A stretch of 64,000 nucleotides of DNA from Opisthorchis felineus (Eukaryota > Platyhelminthes > Trematoda > Opisthorchiida > Opisthorchiidae). The position numbers were made by a program, and so were the translations under genes. The stretch spans positions 584,774-648,773 of the forward strand of contig SJOL01006434.1 in the NCBI GenBank assembly GCA_004794785.1, written 5' to 3'. The first letter of the stretch is position 1; each line of letters starts with the position of its first letter. Of the stretch, positions 1 through 8,470 are shown one piece after another. The notes under the pieces are model-generated. The model searched no databases and was not told the DNA's origin. It saw nothing but the letters and a program-made list of their open reading frames with translations.

Positions 1-187
1 TCGCCTGGAACCCAGCTGAATCTCTAGCTTACAATGTTTTCAGCAACCTTATGAGTAGTGTATTGCGTCTATACATGTACCGCGATATCTCGAATATCGT
101 ACCAACTGAAACATGAGGCGGCCTGGTGCAGCACATTCAGTTGCTTAGAAACATCGTATACGAGGGATTCAGCTGAGTTCCGGGTGA
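1..187. repeat. Imperfect inverted repeat, arms 1-36 and 152-187
   Basis: Positions 1-22 are nearly the reverse complement of 166-187: 19 of 22 bases pair and the three differences are all transitions. The similarity weakens but continues inward to 36 bases per arm (about 28 of 36). The shared core reads GATTCAGCTGGGTTCC or a close variant. The spacer is about 115 bases. The left arm starts at the first base of the window, so the true boundary is unknown. It looks like two facing copies of a short dispersed repeat or the end of a larger inverted-repeat element. No transposase is visible. Confidence 0.55.
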
Positions 188-2957
188 GTCTCTCGCAAAC
201 CAAATTTGTTTGCAGATGGGTGTCATTCGATAACACTTCAGGTTTGTTTAACTATTGTGTAATTCTCCAGACCGGTATGGCACTCAACTACTAACCAAAA
301 TAGGCATTTCCTATCAATCTTCATGCATTTTAATTTAGCGTACTCGCCACAAGTAGTGGAAAACTTTTGGTAAGTGTACCGAAAAGTTGTTTGCTTTAAT
401 TTTTTTTCAGACCTTTTCACTAAGTCGTAATAATTGAGGAAGTCTCGCGTCCTAATGGGACAGTGTTTACTTCACTCAGTGCTAGTGAATTTATTTCGAG
501 TATGCCAACGTCTAGGTGTTAATTGTGCTAGAACAGCAGGTTAGTCACCCAAACGACAATGATGTGAACACAACCTTTAAAAATCCCGTAGCCATCCCAA
601 ATTAACAAAAAAGTAACACTCGTTTAGTGTCCCGTGCCATCTTAAAACGAGACTTACACAGATAGTGGGACAACAGTACAAGGAACCCACGGTGATGTGC
701 TACTACTGTGAAGCTTTGGACGTATGACTAACATAACAGCATACTTGAAACAAGCCTATCTATTGATTTTGAGGAGCGACTAATTTAGAGGTCATCCCTT
801 TAATTCTAGTTAAGTGTATTCAGTGTATCATTTGGCTATGTCCTTCCTCAGTTTTGAGAACGATCTCATGAATTTACACTGGGATACGTTTTGCTTCTTT
901 AATTGTATTGCGACTTGCGTGGAGCATATTGCGCTGCGAACGTATGTAATAATTCCTTCAAGAGTGGCAACCCGAGAACGTGGGAAAAAATTAGGTAAAT
1001 TCTCACCTCTAAGCAGGTTAGTCTGGCCAAATTTGGCCCGGCAGTTCCGGCACACCAGATGTTTATCTTGATGAGCACCTTCCTCACAGCAGCTTTTCTC
1101 TAAAGCCATAGTAGTTATGAACCATCGCTTAGGTTACCTAGAGGCTCCAAGTCGTTCAGCCTGGTGGAGATAACTAAAGACATTGCTGAATAGCTTGTGA
1201 GCAGCCTAGTCATTTTCTTCTGGAGAAACAACTAAAAGTGCATTATTCAGCAAGTCCGTATATTATACAGAGGTGGAACAAAAACACAGCGATGCGCCTT
1301 GCAGGCTTATCTGAAAGTAACACTTTTCGAAGATTAACAATGATTCTTCCTGTTCTAACGGTCATTTTTATGGCGTTTATTACCTACCTGTAACTACAAA
1401 AAGTCATAAATGCTAAATGACGTGAGTGAACGCAGTGCAGCATTGTCAACTATGTCAAACTGGCGGAAAACTATAAGATCTTCGCCACTGCTCTGCAAAC
1501 GTCTCCTGACAACCTAACCAGATTTTTCGCGGCTCCAGAAGAAGTGGTACCATAGGATTGTTTTTCTGAAATTAAACTCTAGTGTATTCACTCCATGCGT
1601 TGTATAAAATGAGAAATGTTGAAATTACTTGACATCTATAATACATGGATAACATCAGTTTTAGGTGTTTAGACATTTTGGCGAGTGAGGAAGGGCAGGC
1701 GATGTGACTACCGCTGATAAGAAGGTTCTTCCCTGTATATTGAGGATGAGTGCATAAGTCGAATATCGGACACATGGACTAAAATTGCGAGATGCTAACA
1801 GGACCAAATAATGATAGGGGAGTTTTTGGACTCCACATATATTAGCGAGTTGATCGCAGGGGCGGATTTGTTTTGGCCAATGAGTTTCACGCTTCGAAGT
1901 TTTGTCTGTTCTTTACTTGGTCATGTGGATTGTTCACTTGCTAGATAAAACCACCAGATTTTATGTTGATGGCTCCTCTAAATTAGTTGAATTTTCAATG
2001 TAGGCCTTAAATATCACTTCTTAAATTTAAAAAAATTGGTATCGAGGTAAAAAACTGACTAAGCGAGACACAACTGGCAATGAAAACCCACGTGTTTTCC
2101 CACATTCCTAATTTTCTGACCCTATTACCTCGGTAAAAAGGGGAAATAATTTTGTCAGGGGGAAGGTCGACGTAGCTGGCAGCTCTGACTCAGTGCCATT
2201 GACTAGCTGGCCTATCGATAAGTTCCGAAGAAGCTTTGTCTTACTATTACAACGACGTTTCTGTGTAAACACCTGGCAGAATCCCAGTTACCATACAACA
2301 ACACTCATCCATCTGATTGGATAGTTAGAATCTTACACGTGAACTACTCAAAATACGTGGGTTGGGGTGTGGGCCTCTACCAGTTAGGCTAATATGAATT
2401 TCTACAACTCAGGCGGAACCTCTCTGCTCTCCTTGCAAACCGCGGTCCCGTTCTACAATACCATGGGTTTGAAAGACGATAATAGCCCACTTCAAACGGT
2501 TTTGTCGCCTGCTACCCAGTCTGTTCTCTTCCCCACTAAAACTCAAGTATTCCACTTTTTCCAAACCTGCGGTTACCCTTTACGCGGCTGTTTCAGTTTA
2601 AGGGTTGTGTTTGCCCACACCGATTTTATTCTTTGCTATTGGATTACACGCCCTCAGCCATTTTCTGCTAGTTTTTTGGTATTCTGGGATTGAACCTACT
2701 TCCCACATTTCATTGCCAAGTAGGTGTGTGGCGTACACCAATCACTACCTAATGAGGTTATCTCTATATTTATTCCTATTAAATGCAAACAGCTCATCTG
2801 CTGAACTTCTTGCCATCGGTGACTTCAGTATCCATAACTCTATCCGCCAGTAATCTCATTGCACACTAATGCAGCCAACTGTGGGACAGAACGCTGTGTG
2901 GTCAACAAGTCTTGAGTTCGTACTGCTTATAATCTATTCTCAAATTAAGAACGGAAT

Positions 2958-3012
2958 CCTATCCCCGATTCAACGTCAGACCCCTCGTCCTATCCACTAG
3001 ACCCATTTAACT
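2958..3012 (-). repeat. Possible degenerate tRNA-derived SINE head
   Basis: On the minus strand an A-box-like string (TGGGTCTAGTGG, 3005 down to 2994) is followed by a B-box-like string (GTTGAATCGG, 2974 down to 2965). Box order is correct for an internal pol III promoter. The spacing is only about 30 bases against about 44 in a tRNA, so either the anticodon arm is deleted or the resemblance is accidental. No body or 3' end can be defined. Confidence 0.3.
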
Positions 3013-3329
3013 GCGTTGTTCGTCCAGCTACTATGGAATTAGTTGCTGTTATTTTAATTACAATACACACACCTGTCTATGTTTCCGGCGGGTATGCAAA
3101 ATATCTTCGGTCATTTGCTCTGGAATTGCCGCGTTCCTACACGCTTCACTGAGAACGTCATGGAGACTGCGTTTTTGTAAAATCAAGAAATACTAACCAT
3201 CGGATCAGTTAAGTTATGCATTTGCATGCCGATAGTTATAGGCTGATACAGGCCATATTTTGAAATATTGGTAGTTGGTTGTTTCGGGTGCATATGATGT
3301 TTGTCGATCAATGGGTCACCCACTCGACT

Positions 3330-3375
3330 ACGTACTGATGACGTCTCCTTGTCTGCTGATGGCACGTTTGCAGTT
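3330..3375 (+). repeat. Relic of PLE 3' tail with hammerhead-like core
   Basis: This segment aligns with the PLE tail at 8389-8434: CTGATGA (3335-3341), GTCTCC (3343-3348), then GGCACG (3361-3366) followed by TTTGCA. The distance from CTGATGA to the second core block is 26 bases in both copies, and the intervening bases agree at most positions. No PLE coding sequence adjoins it, so it is an isolated, decayed tail fragment. The catalytic GAAA of a hammerhead has become GCAC here, so it should be inactive. Confidence 0.6.
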
Positions 3376-4658
3376 TAACAGCGGAGCTTAGAAACCACCT
3401 GACGCCAGCATAACTACGGCCATTCCCTTTGGCACTATTTGTTGTTTTTTAGTTTACTGTTATTATCATTGTTACCTTTCTGCGCTGCGGCCTTCGGCAA
3501 GGCGAAAAATGTACACCTCATGCTTAAGGCTTATACATTGATTGGCTCATTGGCTCATATTTTATCCTTTTGCAATCTTGAAAAGACATTCGTTTGGGAT
3601 TATCCCCTTTCTTGTTTCCTAATACATGACTTTAGTAAGAGGTTGAACCCGCTCTCCCAAACAGTATTTTTGCCGTTTTTCACCGCAAATTTCCCTGCGG
3701 TATTTATGCAGTTCCCATATATCTGTACTCGCCGGTGTTTTAGCCCAAACTCTTCCTCTTTAACTTATTACAGTGACATACTCGTTGTTCATAGATCCTG
3801 TATTTTGTTTCATATTTGTTCTGCAGAACTTGGCATGATCATGTTTATGTTCCACTTGTAGTTGCTTCCACTTGAATATCCCATCAATTTTGGGTTTACG
3901 TATTTACGTGACACGAACAACTGATGCTTTTCCCCTACTGTACTTACGTTATCCGAAGTCCTGGATTCACTCTTCAGCTGGAAACTCTTGAATGAAGTGG
4001 GTCCAGGTGTCACAAGATTTTAGATGACTTGTTGGCTAGTGGCACATATGATCATTTTTTCCAGTAAAGTACGACAGCGCAGCTTCCTCTCCAACTACCA
4101 ATGTAGGATTATTATCCTGATGTAGTAAGCTGGATTAAAATTTTCAACCATTTTACTTTAACTGAGTTTGGTGCACAAGAGGCGCACAGCTAATGGTAAT
4201 GGTCCAGGTTCTTGCATAAAAAGTAACAAAGAACATTCCACCATGCTTTAAAAACAAAAGAGGATATGACATTCCGGAGATCAGTGTAAGCTGCGATTGT
4301 TATTTACGTTCTCGAAAGTCTTTAGCCCTTAACTTAAACACTTGCATTCGAATAGGTGAGGGGACTTCAGTGAGGATGGACTGTTGGCTCGGAAATTTAG
4401 TGTCAGCGTACGTTGAATGGATATATATCTCAGACTTACCGGCTGTGCGATTCCGCATCACTAAAAGAGTACGTTTGTCATCAGCATCCGTCTATTGTGG
4501 GCACTCATTCTGTTTTGTTCGTATGTCTTACCGTGGAAATTCGCCCAGCAACCGGGTAGTACCTCAAATTAACACATGCGCCCAATTATTTAAATGATGT
4601 TTTTTTTAGAACTTTGGATCCATTTACGCCTTAATGAGGCTGTTCCACTGATCCGTGA

Positions 4659-4922
4659 CTAAAACACAGGTATTCCCATGAGTGCCATTTGGTCCCACAC
4701 AAAATTCGACCTGTTCATCATTGCTTCCATATTTCTGTTTCTAGTTTTGCAAACAACGCAACCCTCCACACTTCTAAAACCCACTCCTTTCAAACATCCT
4801 CCACATCTCAGATAAGTGGGTGTTGCGTGCATGCAATCATCACACTTGCTGCTGATCGTACGAAAATTCACATACAGGTCTCGGTGAACGCACCCATATT
4901 TATTCCCGTCGAATCCATACAC
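4659..4922 (-). other. Unrecognised Cys-rich open frame in a strand-biased block
   Basis: This is an 87-codon minus-strand frame with a striking run of cysteines (CDDC, CGGC and CVVC pairs at roughly residues 27-30, 40-43 and 55-58). I do not recognise a domain. The block from about 4690 to 5035 is pyrimidine-rich on the plus strand, with repeated CATC/TCC-type words, and purine-rich on the minus strand. The cysteines (TGT/TGC) could therefore partly reflect composition or an old degenerate repeat. No flanking splice sites convinced me. It could be a repeat-derived frame as easily as an exon. Confidence 0.2.
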
Positions 4923-5799
4923 ATCTTTTTTCTACACTCTTCCCTCGCTGACCCCCGCCGTTTATTGATTATGACTCGATTCTTCCATCATCCATAATTC
5001 CTACAAATCTACCACCACAGATCCTCCCTTCTCATGTAAAACGTTTTTGTGGGCAATAGCAAAGAGCAACAGGAACGTCAGGGGAATTGCAATGGGAAGA
5101 TTGTATCAATACATTTGTATATTTTGCATGTTTCAGGATAAGGAAAGTGAATAACGTGAACTAACAAAAACTTAAATGCTGACGCTGACGAAGTTAAAAA
5201 ATTATTCCAGAATATTGTCCCTTAATAAGCTTGAGTGAAGATATGTTAGTATGCGAGTAAGACAGTTAGCTTCGTAGTTCAAATATTTTAGCAGTTTCTG
5301 CGTTTTGCATTCCCAATGAAAGGCTTCGAGTTGTGCGCAATAAGTTAAAAATCTTTTTGTTGATAATTTATTTTTGGCCCCAGATTGGAACGGGCAGAAA
5401 TATGTGAAAAATAAAATTTATCGCATAAGATCGGCTTATTATAACTACTAAATTGAAATGCACTGAGCACTTAGCATTCCTGGGTGGGTGGATCCTGGTT
5501 CTCTGCCTACTAGTTCACGTTCCGCTCATTAAGTGCCTATTTATTATACGAATGACAAGTTATTTTGAGCAAACTACCTCAAAAGCAATAGCTGTGCGGC
5601 TGCTACGATCGCAAGTTTCTCAACCGAATTTTCGATGCAATGATTCAAAAACTTCAATGCGTTACATAGAATACCTGTTTTTAGAAGTGAAAGCTGTCTG
5701 ATATTTCACCAGGAAATATGTTATTTGATTCAACACTATGAAGTGGCTATGTGGATTTAATATCGTACCCCTTCAATGCTGCCTCATTTTATTTCACAG

Positions 5800-5942
5800 A
5801 AACACAAGCCAGGCTTCTAATTTGCGGTGCTTGGTTTGTGGCCAGTCTGTGCGGGTTACCGGGGTTGATACTGGCACAAAAGACTGGCGAAGGGACGGAC
5901 CATGAAGCTTGCTACTTAAACTTTAGGACAGTCGACACAAAA
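5800..5942 (+). CDS. Neuropeptide GPCR, exon encoding TM4 and ECL2 (partial gene)
   Basis: This is an internal exon of a class A G-protein-coupled receptor in the plasma membrane. It is bounded by a TTTCACAG acceptor ending at 5799 and a perfect GTAAGT donor starting at 5943. It starts with two bases that finish a split codon and ends in phase 0. The product reads TQARLLICGAWFVASLCG and continues through TM4 (about residues 5-25 of the exon) into ECL2, where EACYLNF supplies the conserved Cys expected to form the disulphide with the top of TM3. The layout matches vasopressin/CCAP/neuropeptide S-type receptors. The preceding exon with TM3 and the DRY motif was not found. The ligand is unknown. 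Confidence 0.85.
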
Positions 5943-6259
5943 GTAAGTTGAGTAGAAGGAGAATAAGCACTACGAAGAGGTTTTTAATTTTCCAATAGGT
6001 CTAGATAATAAGTTAGTTAAGTCTTCCGACATGTCATCTGGTCTGCTGATTTATTAACAACTTGTTGTCAAACGGTTAATTTCCTATAACGTCAAAACCT
6101 GTCGAAAAAGAGTCCAAAATCTATCAAAGTTATTGGCGTGGTTATATTAGGCGCTTAAGCCAACGTATGGTTTACGTCTTTCATTTCGCTGATAAGAGAT
6201 ACATACAAAGTAGACACTAAAAGCAGTACAAAAGTATTATAATTGTTTCTCTTCTTCAG
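5943..6259 (+). other. GPCR intron, 317 bases, phase 0
   Basis: This GT-AG intron runs from GTAAGT at 5943 to a CTTCTTCAG acceptor ending at 6259. It is AT-rich and contains nothing else that I can recognise. It separates the ECL2-coding part from TM5. Confidence 0.85.
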
Positions 6260-6617
6260 GTCTATATGACGTGCATCGCGGTGTCTGTTTTTATGATTCC
6301 GGCAACCATAATAGCCATCTGCCACATTATTATGGTGACCACAATATGGAAAGCATCAAAGTTGCAACCAGCTTTGTTTGACCATGCAGACAAACACGGA
6401 CGTAATGAATGTGAACCCGCCTGTCGGTCACCAGATTATCCTCCACATGTGAAAGACCACGGAAGACTCCGTCTTGCAATCCCAAAATATGTGAGACACA
6501 AACGTTCATCAACAGATGGTTTCTTGCACAAGCCCTCGCAGACTGCCAACATAGCAGCCGGCTGTATTCCAAGGGCACGAATAAAAACGGTTAAAATGAC
6601 CTTCGTAATTGTTTCAG
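6260..6617 (+). CDS. Neuropeptide GPCR, exon encoding TM5, ICL3 and start of TM6
   Basis: This internal exon begins in phase 0 directly after the upstream Lys codon and reads VYMTCIAVSVFMIPATII. That is TM5 with its conserved mid-helix Pro, running on through HIIMVTTIW. An ICL3 of roughly 70 residues, rich in His, Arg and Lys, follows. The end, ARIKTVKMTFVIVS, is the cytoplasmic start of TM6 and is very close to the motif that family knowledge associates with vasopressin, CCAP and neuropeptide S receptors, where it helps G-protein contact. The exon ends TTTCAG with a GTGAGC donor at 6618 and leaves one base of a split codon (phase 1), matching the next exon. ICL3 is the least conserved part, and I see no frame break in it. 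Confidence 0.92.
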
Positions 6618-7524
6618 GTGAGCCAATTTAGACAAGTGTGATGAATGGTGTTAAGCAAACACCCTTTCAAGGTTCTAGGATAAAATCGTGCAAAGTGCAG
6701 TACTAGGTTGCTAAGTTAATTTCGAGTTTTGTACCGCAATTCACCGCCTAGACTTACGCCAATAAAAATGATATACTGAGGTGAATCATTTCAGTTTAGG
6801 AGGAAATATGTCTACGGTTTTGTGAAACATTGCTTTTGCTTAGACGACTTATCCCGATTGAGAGATATCATTCAAGATAAATCCCATTATTTACCGTTTG
6901 AAAACAACAGTTGCTAGTTCAGGTTTATGAAATCGACGTTTGTCACCGAGTTCCAAAGAATGAATGCGGCCTTTTTGGTGCGAACGAGGTCAGTCTATGC
7001 CTGAAAGCACAGCTGTCTCAGCGGTGCACTGATCGCGAACTTCTAGGAAAATTAGAATTTTCAGCATCCTGGCAGCATCCTTTTGGCTACGTGCGGTGCA
7101 TGAGCAACGTAAGCACCGTAAGCTTCTCGATTCTCCTAATATTATTAAAAAGGAAGTACCAAGCCGTTCACAGCTTCATTCAGTAGTTGAACTTCCCGTT
7201 GCATCGGTAACCACATGGAATCCTGAGTTTCTCCTGATGATTGGAATGAAACAAAACAATTTATTAAAAGGGAACTGAAGTAACACTTTTTAGAGCATAA
7301 CCACATTTAACTTCGGAAATAATGGAATCTATTAGGATGTCACTTCTAGATCAGTGGCTTTCGGGTAGGTCGTGCGACAAGCCTGTAATACAACCTGTTA
7401 TTGACACAATAAGCCTATTAATAAAAAAGGAATGAAACAAATTTTCGTCCGTAGTTTATTACTTTAACCACTCAAAAATCAACAACCTATGGGAAACGGT
7501 TTCTACGCATGTATACAAACTATC

Positions 7525-7635
7525 CCACACGGAAACACGAGACACGGAGGAGAATTTTTGGAAGCATGGTACTCCACGGCGGATTCGATCAACCGGTACA
7601 TCAAACTGAATCCAATTTACGCGCCTCTACGTGCA
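7525..7635 (+). mobile_element. PLE C-terminal coding tail, copy 1 (truncated)
   Basis: The plus-strand frame here reads GGEFLEAWYSTADSINRY followed by IKLNPIYAPLRA. From family knowledge this resembles the extreme C-terminus of Penelope-like ORFs, downstream of the GIY-YIG endonuclease (pattern: E-A-W-x-S ... I/V-N-R-x-I-x-L ... Y-x-x-L-R). Positions 7561-7633 repeat at 7950-8022 with about five differences over 72 bases. Immediately after 7633 the sequence passes into an inverted reverse transcriptase fragment, so the protein tail is cut off before its own stop and the frame ends in foreign sequence at 7681-7683. No GIY-YIG core lies upstream, so the copy is also 5' truncated. Confidence 0.65.
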
Positions 7636-7965
7636 CTGTGTATTGAATATCGTTTCATGATGACAAAGGAGTCGTCCACGTAGCGGATCCACAGCTTTGG
7701 ATTGATGATAGGCAGTACCATGCGCTCTAATCTTTGCATTACCGCCTCAGCGATAAATCCTGATATTGGAGATCCCATTGAAGTCCCTTTCAGCTGCTGA
7801 TATATTTGTCCGTCGAAGGTAAAGTATGTTTCCATGCAAAAGTCCAGCAGCTTGCATAGGCTTTCAGGTTTCATGGTTTCTGTCGTGTTTGGAGTATTCC
7901 GAAACAGTTCTGCTATGGTTTCTCTTGCGAGGTTGTGGTTGATTGAAGTGAAGCACGATACTCCA
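7636..7965 (-). pseudogene. Penelope-like reverse transcriptase fragment (inverted)
   Basis: This minus-strand open frame holds the core of a Penelope-like reverse transcriptase, which copies element RNA by target-primed synthesis in the nucleus. In order it shows the end of motif A (VSCFTSI), a central block (YFTFDGQIYQQLKG), motif B (TSMGSPISGFIAEA) and motif C with the catalytic YVDD (codons at about 7671-7682). Motif A lacks its upstream Phe-Asp because the fragment starts there. After FVIMKR the frame runs into the flanking repeat and stops near 7617. Only about 105 of the several hundred residues of a full RT remain. Fingers, thumb and endonuclease are absent, so it is dead. It lies opposite in strand to the two PLE tail copies around it. 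Confidence 0.92.
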
Positions 7966-8033
7966 CGGCGGATTCGATCAACCGGTGCATCGAACTGGAT
8001 CCAATTTACGCGCCTCTACGGGCAAAGGACTAA
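7950..8033 (+). mobile_element. PLE C-terminal coding tail, copy 2, with stop codon
   Basis: This is the second copy of the 72-base coding repeat. It reads ARYSTADSINRCIELDP and then IYAPLRAKD before a TAA stop at 8031-8033. Unlike copy 1 it continues into its natural 3' untranslated tail. Its first bases (7950-7961) also encode, on the opposite strand, the VSCF start of the inverted RT fragment, so the inversion junction sits in a short stretch compatible with both. Confidence 0.7.
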
Positions 8034-8470
8034 CATCTCAACCGGAATACTCAAGAAGAACCAAATATTGGATTCGCAAACAAAGAAACAAGGAACTCCT
8101 TGGAGTCGGATTAATAAAGGTCACAAGCTGGAACTCGGAAGGGCCAAGCGCAAAGGTCACTCCAGCATCGACCGGAGTACGACGACAGGGGATGCCAAGC
8201 TCAAAGGTCACATGGGCACCGACGAATGAGGACACAAGATAACGGAGCAACCAATGGAACCGCTCGGCCGAACAACTATTCGCGATCAAAGGTCAGCCCC
8301 AGCTAACAGCACGTATATTACCACACACGCAACACTACTCAACGCACAACCACCGACCCACCGCCACGCACCACTACGCTCCCCAATAACGCACTGATGA
8401 TGTCTCCTCGATTGGTGATGGAACGTTTGCAATCAAATTGCCCAGCTCAGCGAACAAGCCAGTGACCGAC
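8034..8470 (+). mobile_element. PLE 3' untranslated tail / pseudo-LTR segment
   Basis: This is the non-coding 3' end of the plus-strand PLE. It contains a short minisatellite with AAAGGTCA words at 8116, 8152, 8203 and 8288. The 18-base unit at 8143-8160 recurs at 8194-8211 with one mismatch. A CA-rich block follows at about 8310-8390, then the hammerhead-like core at 8394-8425, then a conserved stretch AATCAAATTGCCCAGCTCAG (8431-8450). The last stretch is found again at 20532-20563. Published work on PLEs places hammerhead motifs in the terminal repeats in sense orientation, which fits here. The exact 3' end near 8470 is an estimate. Confidence 0.65.
8389..8434 (+). ncRNA. Degenerate hammerhead-ribozyme-like motif of the PLE tail
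   Basis: Core block CTGATGA (8394-8400) is followed by GTCTCC (8402-8407), which pairs with GGTGAT (8414-8419) with one mismatch and one wobble to form a helix II-like stem. GGAACG (8420-8425) then stands where an active hammerhead has GAAA plus the start of helix III. One core base is therefore altered (GGAA for GAAA), and the expected U-H cleavage dinucleotide after a short helix III is not clear (the sequence reads TTTGCA). Self-cleavage is unlikely in this copy. The motif recurs with the same spacing at 3335-3366. Confidence 0.5.

Larger units (their letters stand above)
1..5799. other. Upstream region with no defensible exon; flank or intron of the GPCR
   Basis: I see no recognisable coding exon here. 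The GPCR exon at 5800 opens in mid-codon, so at least one upstream exon (N-terminus, TM1-TM3 and the DRY box) must exist. I looked for a TM1 GN-V motif, a TM3 DRY-like triplet and suitable phase-1 donors in this stretch and found none convincing, so those exons probably lie before the window or are too short to see. The region holds an inverted-repeat segment at the left edge, a possible tRNA-like relic near 2960-3010, a PLE tail relic at 3330-3375, and a strand-biased pyrimidine-rich block at about 4690-5035. Confidence 0.5.

Noticed and set aside
828..1109. 93-codon minus-strand frame with C-x2-C (CRNC)
   Set aside because: There is a single cysteine pair with no partner pair at zinc-finger spacing, and overlapping open frames on both strands. 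Nothing supports a gene.
2690..2715. GGTTCAATCCC on the minus strand, a perfect B-box string
   Set aside because: There is no A box at 40-60 bases upstream and no tRNA-like fold around it.
3439..3861. 140-codon hydrophobic frame starting with a Leu/Phe-rich, signal-peptide-like stretch
   Set aside because: The hydrophobicity comes from T-rich plus-strand composition. There are no GPCR TM1-TM3 motifs (GN-V, DRY) and no splice sites in the phase needed for the exon at 5800.
7834..8242. Plus-strand frames of 131 and 85 codons across the PLE locus
   Set aside because: They run through the antisense of the RT fragment and into the non-coding tail. Only the short C-terminal coding part at 7950-8033 is meaningful, and it lies in a different frame.
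8038..8289. Minus-strand frame of 83 codons through the PLE tail
   Set aside because: It is antisense to the 3' untranslated tail of the plus-strand PLE. Its internal peptide repeats simply reflect the minisatellite.
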